This document shows positions 33,527-43,480 of a stretch of DNA of 64,000 nt, piece after piece. Origin of the DNA: Larix kaempferi (lineage: Eukaryota > Streptophyta > Pinopsida > Pinales > Pinaceae); contig BSBM01001138.1 of NCBI GenBank assembly GCA_027924585.1, positions 14,069,001 through 14,133,000 of the forward strand, read 5' to 3'. The notes under the pieces were generated by a model. That model saw only the letters and a program-made list of their open reading frames with translations, made no database searches and was not told the DNA's origin. The position numbers and the translations under genes were made by a program. Numbering within the stretch: the first letter of the stretch is position 1; the number at the start of each line of letters is the position of its first letter.

Positions 33527-34879
33527 AAGGAGCTAGAATCCATAAACAACATCATTAGGTTCAAGAAAGTGATGAATCTTCCAAAATTTTGGTCTAGATT
33601 ATTTAGAGAACGAAATGAAGGTAGAAATATAAAATGGAAACACATACAAAAAATGTTGCAAAGAGCATAGTGGTATAGTAAGACCCAAATTATATTAATG
33701 ATTGAAATGGAAAAATATTGTAAACTACAAAGATATACAAGCTAGATGGAATGGTGGTAGCATATCTCTAAGTAGAGATGTTTCCAATATGCTCATTTAC
33801 AAGAAGACCAAATTACAAGAGGAAAAACATTGTCTTTTAACATAAAGTACTAAACCTTAAGAGGAGACAAACCTTAAATATAAAATACACTAACCCTAGG
33901 AGATGAAGTGGCAAAAAGAATGTAGGCCCCAAGTAGTCTAGGTGATATGCCAACTTCTTTAGGCCACAACTTGAACATACAAACCCTATTTGGGGTACAT
34001 TATGGCCCACTAGAAATATCTCAATGAGAAGAACAATGTTGATCAGGGCTTAGATGAGCCTTTGATATCCCTAAGATATTGCAAGGTGAAAAACATTATT
34101 TATGGCCTTAAAAATGTGTCAAAAGTTCAAGACTTGAAAAATTGTAGAAAAGTTGCCAAAATGGAAAAATGTTCTAAGTCAGCTAAAAAGGTGGGTGGAT
34201 GTTGATATCCACATAGCTAAAGAGGTGGGTGGATGTTGATATCCACATAGACCATTTTTAATTTGACTTCTTGAAGAGAAATAAAGATTTGAAGGAAGTT
34301 CTCACTCTTAATAGATGTGATGGTTCATGGAAACAAGATCCATCTGCAATAAATAAAAAATGCTTGATATTCACTTTCAAACCATATTCTCACTTTATCA
34401 AGATTTTGACTCATTTGAAAAAGTGAGAATCCAATGTCATTAGGTGGTTCCCAATAAATTTTTTCTACAGAAAGGCACACTATGAATAAAAATATTTCCA
34501 TAGAAAAGTCATTATTTTCCTTAAATAAAATGAAAATGGAGAATTTATATGGTTCGAGGACTTCATGAATTTTATATGGCTACATGGAAGATGGTCAATG
34601 ATTATCTATTACAGTGGCACAAGATAAGCTTCCATTCGAAGAATATTTTTTAATTTTATTAATAAAATTTTAATCAAGGTGATTCCAAAAATATCTACGA
34701 GAGACACAATTTAAGTAGATTATGCTCGTCACAAGTTGTTAAAAGTCTCTTGTAAAATCCCTTTCTCTTCATGTTCAAAGCGATTCTTCTTAGATTTGAA
34801 AATCATAAAAAATAATACTTATGTAACAAATATTAATCATAAACACTATCATTTCTACTCCGAAGAAAAATGAATGGTC
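33527..34879. other. Intergenic or LINE 5' remnant; 34-bp tandem pair at 34180-34247
   Basis: No convincing gene. A 34-bp unit containing GGTGGGTGGATGTTGATATC occurs twice in tandem at 34180-34213 and 34214-34247. The sequence may be the decayed upstream half of the LINE relict that follows, but no motif proves it. Confidence 0.4.
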
Positions 34880-35900
34880 TACAGAAACTCGAAAAGACTC
34901 TCTCTTTCTTAAAATCAACATTGATAAAGCATTTCATATAATTGACCGGAATTCATCTTGGACATGCCACTCTGGTTGGGATTTTACCTCTTCTTCAAGA
35001 ATGTGGTTTCTACTATATTTTAGGATGCTTAGTTATCTTTGCTATTGTGAATGGTTCACTTATTTTTCATTGCTTTGTCATGGTCCCATGCTTCCTTAAT
35101 GAATGTGGTTTTTACTATATTTTAATCTACTATATTTTAAGATGCTTAGATATTTTTGTTGATGTGAATGGTTCACTCATTTTTCATTGCTTTGTCATGG
35201 TCTCATGCTTCTTTAATGAATGTGGTTTCTACTATATTTTAGGATGCTTAGATATCTTTGCTATTGTGAATGGTTCACTCATTTTCCATTGCTTTGTTAT
35301 GGTCCCCATGCTTCCTTATATTCATTTTATTATAATGGATACACCTAGATATCTCCTTGAAGTGAATAGTGCTCAAGGAGTTTATTCATAGTACTAGGAT
35401 TAAGGCCTTAAAGGTAATTAAGAACCACTTTGTTGATGATTCCATCCTTTTAGTGCATATGGGTGAGATTTTAGTCAATTCTTATCTTTCCTTCCTAGGC
35501 ATCTTTGTGCATATTTGGGTGCTTTATGATTACTAAACATAAATGTTCAATTATTGGACATGATGACATCCCTACTTGGATCCCTCCTAATTGGATATAT
35601 TCTAAGGAAATTGTTAAATATATTTGCATTCCCTTTGGGTTTGGGCTCTCCAAGGCTATGATCAATGACCCTGTAACAATGGTGCTTAGATAACTACAAG
35701 CCAAACTCCAATTCTATAGGCCACTCCATGTACTACATTTCCTTTTGTTTTCTTAGTAATTTTTTCCTTTGGAAAACTAGAAACATTACTAATATCCTTC
35801 TAAATATGTTGGAGGAATAGTCCTCCCTATGTTGCCTTGTACCTAGTTTTTCTTTAACCCAAAATAGAAGGGAGTGTCTAGCCTTAATTATATTTTTATA
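34880..35900 (+). pseudogene. LINE relict, reverse transcriptase region
   Basis: Near 34910 a frame reads K-I-N-I-D-K-A-F-H-I-I-D-R, matching the LINE RT block around the first catalytic Asp. Then comes V-N-G-S-L-I-F near 35049-35070, the strand before the R-x-x-R-Q-G block. F-V-D-D-S-I-L near 35428-35450 is the catalytic FADD-type site, and T-W-I-P-P-N-W near 35575-35595 belongs to the segment after RT. The middle is triplicated (34999-35310). Many stops and frame changes. The 149-codon open frame at 34942-35391 is this triplication read through, not a host gene. Confidence 0.6.
34999..35310 (+). repeat. Three tandem copies of a 102-117-bp segment inside the LINE relict
   Basis: Copies begin GAATGTGGTTTCTACTATAT at 34999, 35101 and 35218. 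The middle copy has an extra 15 bp. Each contains the V-N-G-S-L-I-F-H-C-F stretch. Confidence 0.85.
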
Positions 35901-37600
35901 TTGTAGGGTAAGACATTTCTTAGAAATCTTTGTTTACCTATTGTAACCTTTCTTAGGCTAAGTATATTGGTAAGATTCAAGGGCATTTTGATATTTGTAA
36001 CATCATTTGAGCTTGATATTTGTTTGAAATTCAAGGTTCAATCATAATGAGAAGCAACTAGCATGCTTAAAAATAATTATCACCTCTTTTATGATGAGGA
36101 TTATTAGGTAGAATAAGTGATTGGCACTTGTTTTTCATCTCAATTTCTTGTTGGAAGGTTTGTTGAAATCCCATTCTTTCAACCAATGAGGTGAAGTAAA
36201 CAAAGTATTTATTTATAAGTGAACTATATGATAAAAATACATCTTAAAGCTAAATTGAAAACTGTTACATACATAAAGTCTTTGTTACCCTTATTAAACA
36301 TTATTAGAAGTTGAAAATATTATTATAGAAGAGAATCACTCCTTAGTAGAGAACACTCTATAAGGTCCAATATAGAAAGATTCAAAATAGTCATATGGTA
36401 AACTTATTTTTGAGTACAAGAAGTAGAAAGAAACTATATCCTCCTTCACATGAACCTCACAAGAGCCTCTGAGTTTTTAATATAGTGTTTAAATGGAATA
36501 CAAAGTATAATATTACATGCTTTTGTATATACTTAGAGGTTTTCATATTAAACTTTGTATCATGGGTTGCCTTCCCATTCCTAGTTTGTGTGGATTAGGG
36601 ACACTAGAAAGTATAGTGTAAAGTTTAAATGGGTTACATGGTATTATATGATTTTGTATATGCTTATAGTTTTGTATATTAGATGGTGTATTATGGGTTT
36701 TTCCATATTTGTTTGGCAAAGAATAAGGGCTGGTGTAAGGTAATGATACTTAATTATGACACGTTACTTGCAATGACATTCTGGAAAAACAGAAATATTA
36801 TCATTAAAATCAATTATTAGAGGTACCTACAAAACTTTTTCCGATTAGGTGTAAAAAGATGAAACGTAGAAAAACGAATGACCTTCCGGAAGATATAATT
36901 TTTATTTATGGAAAAGTGGTATAACCACCCCAAAATGTCATTATTTGAAGATTGGTATGTTATTTTTTTTCTAAAACATAATGCACATGTTTTTGTTGAC
37001 CCACCTTTTGCTATGTAAATTTTCAATTTACGAGAAAAAAAATATGTAGAGGCGTAGGCAACAAAAACATCTTGTGAGGGGCTATTTTTCCAAAATTTTA
37101 AAAGTCAATTTTATATTTTTTTTAAATTACCAAAGTCAGTGAAGCCCTAAAACGACATGGTCAATTGTCGAGCCACCATATCATAGTCTAAAAATAATCA
37201 AAATGCATTTTATTTTTTTTATGTTGTAGGTATTTTCGTGCTCTTATGTGGGTTCTTTTCCGTTTTCGAAATAGGTAAGCCAATCAAAAGTTATAGGCCA
37301 AATAAATGACCTATGTTTTTTACGAATTTGACATGAGTGCAGTTTAAAATGAATTAAAAATAGAGAACAACAACAGATCTATTAAAAAATTATATATTTG
37401 GAATCTGCACACAGAGCTCGACAAGTGTGTGTAATTTCATCTGCAGTGCACTCATGGAACTTATGCAGAACTAGCTGTGAAAAACAGGCAGTTGCAGCGT
37501 TTGATGTGTTTTGCCATAAATCATAGATAAATCAAACCGAGCCTAAGGGTGCAGTCCGAAGCTAATCCCAAGCCTGCAAGGGCGGCAAAAACAATTTGAA
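35901..37600. other. Intergenic, nothing recognised
   Basis: AT-rich with no convincing coding frame. Short phrases such as TTTTGTATATNCTTA and ATTATGGGTT recur (near 36520 and 36650), suggesting an old local duplication of about 120 bp. Confidence 0.5.
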
Positions 37601-37605
37601 TTCAT

Positions 37606-37712
37606 ACACACGTGCGCACAAAGAGGCGCGCACGCGTAAGTACGCGCACACGTCCATGGAAGCGTGCATGCGTAGTTAACAGCGCGCACGCATAGGTGCG
37701 CGTACGCGTTCA
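37606..37712. repeat. CpG-rich alternating purine-pyrimidine tract
   Basis: About 105 bases dense in GCGCGCAC, ACGCGT, TGCGCG and CGCACACG strings, in a region otherwise CpG-poor and AT-rich. Long runs alternate purine and pyrimidine, the composition associated with Z-DNA. The minus-strand frame through it (37881-37543) is a composition artefact. Confidence 0.75.
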
Positions 37713-37744
37713 TGTAATTTCCTTTGTCACGGGGATACATAAAG

Positions 37745-37935
37745 TTGATGAAGATGTAATGATGAAGAAGATGACGATGATAGAAATGTTGATGAGGAAG
37801 GGGGAGATGACAATGATGATTAAGATGTTGATGAGGAAGGGGGAGATGACAATGATGATGATGATGATATGATGGTAACAATGGTGATGAAGATGATGAT
37901 GATGATGATGAGATGATGGTGATAATGGTGATAAA
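37745..37935. repeat. GAT/GATGAA microsatellite region
   Basis: Imperfect GAT repeats, with a 54-bp unit containing GTTGATGAGGAAGGGGGAGA present twice (near 37787 and 37828). The His-rich minus-strand frames across it are repeat translation, not genes. Confidence 0.9.
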
Positions 37936-38039
37936 AAATTCTTCATATTATTTTAAAAGAATTCTTTACATGAGTTTTTAAAAAGCAATCTTTTCCTTTT
38001 ACCTTGTATCAATTATTTTTCTTTCAATTAATAATAATA

Positions 38040-38425
38040 ATTTATGGCATTGCATCTTAGTTGCAAATATGTTTTCTGTTTGTATGCCAATGTATTATGA
38101 GCTGCTGTGTTTTTTCTTTCAAAAAGATATATTATAATGAGGATATATTATAATGAGTTTTTTTGGAAAGCAACATTTTCTTTTACCCTGCATCAACTCT
38201 TTTATTTTCAATTTATAATAACTTATGGCATTGCATTTGAGTTGCAATTATGTTTTCTGTTTGTGTGGACCTATGAACTACTATGTTTCTTCTTTCAAGA
38301 GATGTATTATAATGATATGAACTACTATGTTTCCTGAAAACTCTTTTTCTTTACATTTATATTAATTTTGTAATTGCATCTTGAGTTGCAATTATGTTTT
38401 CTGTTTGTATCCATATGAGCTGCTA
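38040..38425 (+). repeat. Three diverged tandem copies, about 150-180-bp unit, upstream of the dioxygenase-like gene
   Basis: Each copy contains GCATNTNAGTTGCAANTATG followed by TTTTCTGTTTGT and a TGAGCTGCTATGTTT-like end. Cores lie near 38049, 38232 and 38375. Unit lengths vary through indels. They lie 0.9-1.3 kb before the start codon. Confidence 0.75.
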
Positions 38426-38429
38426 TGTT

Positions 38430-39310
38430 TCCTCGATGATTCGTTAGGTCAGCCAAACTAGACACATCAACTTGTAAAGATTATATATATATATATTAGA
38501 GGTGGATGTGTTGAAATATATATATATAGTCTTAGAAAATGGTTCAAAATTAATAAGAAAGCACACCGGTTTCATTAGAATTGTTAATTACTATTAGTCG
38601 CAGGCATGAATTCACGTATCCTGTAACGTTTTTCAGAGTATCATCACACAACTTTTGGTGTGTCGAAAAGCCTGTGAATATGATTGTGATAAGGCATGAA
38701 CTCGGAAAACTTGGTCAAATTATGGACTGTACACTGCGCATGGCAGACTGAGCTGGGCCATTGATTACTGAAATCCAACTTTAATGGGGACAATTGTACA
38801 GACAGATTCGCAGGGACTCGATAGTCGTGATAATCTTTTACCCGGTCTTTTTTTTTGACTGTGTGGTGAGGTTCATCAGATCATGGAAAGCTGGTGCGTA
38901 CATAAAAAAATTGTGTCTTTTATTACACAGACCCGCCCCAGATATGAGGTTCCCACCACCTGCATTGGGCCACCCGGGTCCATTCAGAATGTAGATACAT
39001 GGAATTATTAGAAATACATCGTCGAACCCAACTGCCGAAAATCATTCTACCTATGTACCCGAGGCAGTTTATTCGAGCGAGGTCTAATATGTCACAGTCA
39101 CTAGTCTTCTATTATTTTTTTCTTTCACATGAAGCATCATCACAGCAACTCAAATGGCGATAGAATGATGCGTTTGAAGGGCCAGATAGAATGAAAAATA
39201 TATCAAATTATAATAATGTTGGGTATTGCGTTCTTTCGTTGAAATTCATCTGAACTTAATTTGCAATCTGGGTTCGAGGGTTGCAGAGAATCGATCGCGG
39301 GCAACTCGCC
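38430..39310 (+). promoter_or_regulatory. Upstream region of the dioxygenase-like gene
   Basis: No other gene. It has an (AT)n run near 38481-38498 and a second near 38515-38527. Composition becomes less AT-rich after about 38600. An AT-rich ATATATCAAAT string near 39198 is the nearest TATA-like element to the ATG at 39311. A transcription start cannot be fixed from sequence alone. Confidence 0.35.
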
Positions 39311-41593
39311 ATGTCTTCTAAACAGCAGAAGAACAATGCATTCCGTGCGCCTCCCCCTTCTCCGATAGCAACAGGTCGGGGGATCAAATCCGCGGGCGTA
39401 AATAATGAGATTCTGGCAGAGTTTCTTGAACAGTCTCTTCGTATTCCAGACCTAACTTTGCCAGAGCCCTTGTTGCGTACGGATATCCCACATCAGGATC
39501 TGCCGGCTTTCGATCTTCTTTCTTTGCGTTCCGCCGATACCAAAAACGGCGCTGCGGTCAGGAGATTAGTGCAATCGGCCACTGAATTCGGTTGTTTTCA
39601 ATTGATAAATCATGGAATTCCGTCGGAACTCATTGTGAGAGCCGAGAAAGAATGCGATCGGTTGTTCGAACTTCCTCTGCAGAAGAAACAGATTGTTTGC
39701 CGATCTGATGAAATCCGATTCGGATTCGAAGACATCGCCGGCGATACGGTAGAAAAGGCGCGGATTCACGAGACGTTTTGGGTGGATAAGAATCAAGATT
39801 TCATGGAGGAAACCATGCGCAATGTCTGGCCAGAGGGCTACAAGAATTTCAGGTTATTTATCTATTTCTTGAGATCGCATTCATGGATTTATATGTATCT
39901 GTGTTGTAATTTGTAATGTATCTGTGTTATCGATAATTCTTCTAATGACACCAGTTCAATGCTGTTTTAAAGGAGTTGAATGAGATATGGTCACCAATAA
40001 AATTGATATGGTTTAGTTCAACTTTCCCAATTCTCATAGCACATGGGAATCTGATAGCTTTAACATTGAAACCATGCCTTCAATCCCACTGCAACTATTC
40101 TTGATTTGTTTCAGTATTGGAAAAAACAAAAAGCAATGTCTTAAAACAGAAGGATCAACTTTTTGTATGCTAGGTGGACATTTATCATTTATTCAAATTG
40201 CTTTTGCATCATGGCTTTGGTAAATTATACTGTATCAATAGAGGATGCCATTTATTAGAATTGTTATGTCAAATTGCTTTTGCATTATGGCTTTAAAATT
40301 GGTAAATTCATACTGTGAGGATGATATTTTGTCAAGGATAAGGTGGTAGTTGGTGGGGTTAGATGGATTTCATTCAATTTATCTAGGGTCAAAGATGAAT
40401 TTCATTTCATCAATGCTGACGGTTTGCTCGATCTACCATCTACAATATGTGAAGAAGTTTGGTTTGCTGGATCTACCATCCTCCATCTACTATTCACTAT
40501 ATGTGAGGAAGTTTATTGAGATTATTCAATTTGTAACACTACTTTTTAAAGAATGTTATTCCCCAACTTCTCTTCTTATTTAAGCTTTTTGATTGGAATT
40601 TCAATTGCAATAAACATCTGGCTAACTAGTGTTTGTTTATTGGACTTCTAGCTGGGCCATGACAAACTTTTCAGATGCTCTGGAGAAAATAGCATCAGAT
40701 GTTATGGAGATCTTACAAGAAAAGCTTGGCCTGGATCCATCCAATTTGAATGAGCTCCTGGGATCAGAGAATTCATCAATGTTATGCCTGTATAGCCATA
40801 TGGGTCCATACAAATCTCTTTCAGCTCGTCTCAGTCATCCGCATTCCCATGTTTTAAGCGTCCATCACCACAAGGGTCCCTCTTCATTCTATATCTATGC
40901 CGATCATGGCTGGACTACAGTCAATCTGAAGCCAAATTCCCTCATGATCACAGTGGGGAATATTCTGAAGGCAAGTTCAATACAGTATAGAATAATTTGA
41001 TTTTTTGGAGAAGTTTTTATATTTATAATCATATTTATAGTTATAGGTGTTTAAATATTATTTGAGATTTTGGATTTCTTTGAATGGATCGATAAAGTTA
41101 ACCCGAGTGTAACAAGTGTATAGTAAGGATTCATTTAATGATCATCTTATCTTATTATGCTCAAATACATCTTAAAAGTAATTTACTACACCTATCAATA
41201 TTCACTAACCACTTTGCTCGTAGCTGTGCTAGTTACAAAAATATGATCTATAAACAAATAGTACCCTAAACAGAATGTCATGATTGTTACTTGTTATTAG
41301 ATTTAATGTATTTATCTAACCATGTAAATCTTTTCAGAAATTTTGGGAACTTATAACCAAAATCTTCATTTATTCTGCAGGTATGGAGCAAGGGACGGTG
41401 CAAAAGCGTAATCGGTAGACCGGTTGCTTCGGATAAGCATTTTATTTCCATGGAATTTCTTTATTCACCTGCATCTCAATCAATCTGCAGCTCTAAAGTG
41501 GCAGGAACGAAGGAAATATCATTGTTAGACCAATTTTTGATAGTAATATTCATTTTATTTCTATGGCATTTATTTATTCGTTTGATAGCATAA
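39311..41593 (+). CDS. 2-oxoglutarate/Fe(II) dioxygenase-like protein lacking the metal-binding triad, three exons
   Basis: Exons 39311-39852, 40652-40970 and 41381-41593 join in frame to 357 residues, a normal length for plant DOXC enzymes (about 330-380). ATG 39311 is the first in frame. Residues about 63-170 are a DIOX_N domain (L-P-A-F-D-L near 64-69; G-C-F-Q-L-I-N-H-G-I near 94-103). The C-terminal jelly-roll spans about 220-317 (G-N-I-L-K-V-W-S-K-G-R near 283-293). The usual H-x-D is H252-H253-H254, the distal His position is G299 (K-S-V-I-G-R), and the 2OG-binding R-x-S is F308-I-S. All three iron ligands except the first His, plus the 2OG Arg, therefore seem lost. Intron 1 is GT-AG (799 bp); intron 2 is GC-AG (410 bp). 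Residues 338-353 form a hydrophobic tail. Exon 1 is clearly GC-richer than its surroundings. Substrate unknown; catalysis is unlikely. It could be a conserved pseudoenzyme or a recent pseudogene. No stop or frameshift was seen. Confidence 0.8.
39853..40651 (+). other. Intron 1 (GT-AG, 799 bp)
   Basis: Donor AG/GTTATT after the codon start AG, acceptor TTCTAG before CTGGGCC. This choice keeps the frame (phase 2) and gives N-F-S-W-A-M-T. The alternative AG near 40671 would break the frame. Inside are two small diverged duplications, near 40195-40310 (TTGCTTTTGCAT) and 40425-40520 (GGATCTACCATC). Confidence 0.8.
40971..41380 (+). other. Intron 2 (GC-AG, 410 bp)
   Basis: The exon ends ATTCTGAAG and the intron begins GCAAGT, a consensus donor with C at position 2. 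The acceptor is TTCTGCAG before GTATGGAGC. This phase-0 junction restores the conserved G-x-I-L-x-V-W-S strand. No in-frame GT donor nearby does so. Confidence 0.8.
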
Positions 41594-43105
41594 ACAGCGT
41601 CATGCCAGAGTCGCAGGATTGCGCAGTACTGAACTAGGGTACGTTGTTTCTATCTCAGAAAAGAAAAGAGGGGCCTGTACAAATGGAATTGAAAGGGAAT
41701 TTTGCTGTTAATTCTTTCTGTTATGCTTATTCTGTCTGTACATCCCATCTATGCACCAGATTACTCCATTCATAACATTGTAGTAACTTCAGATATTGCT
41801 AAAAGTTTGCACCTTTGCTGTGATTATTGTAGCTTCCATGCCGGAAGCATTTGTTTCTTCTTCTCAGGTTTGATTTGGGCAATTTTGGCAGGGGATTACT
41901 TTCCTCTTCAATTCTGTTCCTCCTTAAAGCTCTTTGTAAAGACACGTCAAAAGAAATATATAATTTTTTGTGTTTTTATGTTTAAACAATCGGTTTCTAT
42001 CAGTTTACTGTAACACAGTTTCTATTGGCAGAATTTGATATGGCTCCTAAACGCCCTATGCTTCTATAAGTATTTAGAAACTAATAGCATGGAGAAATTG
42101 CTTAGGCTCCTAAAATCCCATTCTTTTGTAATTATGGAGCAAGTAATGGCATGGATGTGAGTTTATTTGGATTGCTGATTCTGTTCATCAGCAAAATCTA
42201 ATTGATGCAACAAGTAATGGCATGGATGTCAATGTCTAAGTATTGAGCTTATTTGGATTGTTGATTTTTTTATTAAAAGGTTATGTAGCAAAATCAGCAA
42301 TTAGATTGCTGATTTTGTGCAAAAATCAATTAATAATGTGAGATATCAAATAACAATGTTTAAACTTGTTTAATTAACAATTCGAAAATTTAAGAGTTTA
42401 AATAACAAATGTTTAAATTTGTTTAATAAAAATGTTTTGAAAGTATTTAAAAATACTAAATATATTTATACATTTAGAAAGTAGTGAAACTATTTATATA
42501 TTTAGAAACATGATTTGAACAACACAATATGGAATCATCTATCATTAAATTTATTCAATCAAAAATACTAATTAAAAAAAAAATCCATAACATATATGTT
42601 TCTCAGTCATCATAGTTTAAAAAGTTAACATTAAATATCCAAATTATTCTGTTAATTTAATTTAGGCGTGTTTGTATGGAAATTTCTTTTTATGACTTTT
42701 TTTTAAATATAATTTAAATTAGATTGATGTAAGGTATCATTTTAACATTTAAAAAGATTTGAAAATAAATAATACTTTTTCAATAAAATATTATTTTTAA
42801 TAAAAAAATTGTTTATAACTAAAAGATAAAGTAGACATTTTGCTAACTTACATACAACCAAAGAAAATAGACATCTTTCCAAACGGACAATAAATAATGC
42901 ATATTTGTACGTATACAAAGACAAAAAGTGGTTCGCAATATCATTAGAGACAACTATTAAGTAAAGTTATTATATCTTTATTCACTTTATTATACGGACT
43001 AACGACCTTTTTAGATTAGTGTTGGATTTAGTGTCTCATAGCTTTCATTCATGTAAGACATGTTTATTCCATGGGTCATTGGAGGGGGATTTATTGAGAG
43101 ATCAT
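41594..43105. other. 3' flank of the dioxygenase-like gene, then AT-rich spacer
   Basis: The 3' untranslated end probably lies within the first 500 bases but no certain poly(A) site was found. Near 42130-42255 an approximately 85-bp segment with GCAAGTAATGGCATGGATGT is duplicated. 42280-42950 is very AT-rich with no gene. Confidence 0.45.
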
Positions 43106-43110
43106 AGTTG

Positions 43111-43480
43111 GAGATGGGGTTTGACTCATGTGGATTCTTCATTAGGCTACCATTTAATGGAAATTAATTAGTTTTCAAAGGGTTTAGATTAGGTTACCAT
43201 TTAATGGAAATTAATTAGTTTTTAAAGGGTTTTTCTAAATGGCTTATTCAAGGGTAGTCAAGGTTTTCCTTGATCTTTAACTAAGCTTTGAGACTCTTTT
43301 TAGCTTTTTGAGTGCTTTAGAAATGCAATGGAGATGGGTTCTCACTCATGTGGATTCTTAATTAATTGGATACCATTTGATGGACATTAATTAGCTCTTA
43401 AAGGGATTTTCTAAATGGCGTGTCCAAGGGTGGCCAAGGTTTTTCTTGATCCTTAACCAAGCTTTAAATAGCCTTGAGTT
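43111..43480 (+). repeat. Diverged 220-bp tandem duplication with an inner 50-bp duplication
   Basis: GAGATGGG and ACTCATGTGGATTCTT recur at 43111 and 43331, with matching order of ACCATTTAATGGA, TTTTCTAAATGGC and CCAAGGTTTT. Inside the first copy the ACCATTTAATGGAAATTAAT block is itself doubled (near 43151 and 43197). Confidence 0.75.

Noticed and set aside
34942-35391. 149-codon plus-strand hydrophobic frame resembling a membrane protein
   Set aside because: It is the triplicated RT segment of a LINE relict in a non-native frame; the FVDD site lies just after it.
37543-37946. Minus-strand His-rich frames (112 and 78 codons)
   Set aside because: They translate the GAT microsatellite and the CpG tract; composition only.
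39281-39310. Upstream extension of the dioxygenase-like start
   Set aside because: It would need a TTG start; the ATG at 39311 is the first in frame.
40652-40671. Alternative acceptor at about 40671 for intron 1
   Set aside because: It gives a frame that loses the conserved L-E-K-I helix; the acceptor before 40652 keeps phase.
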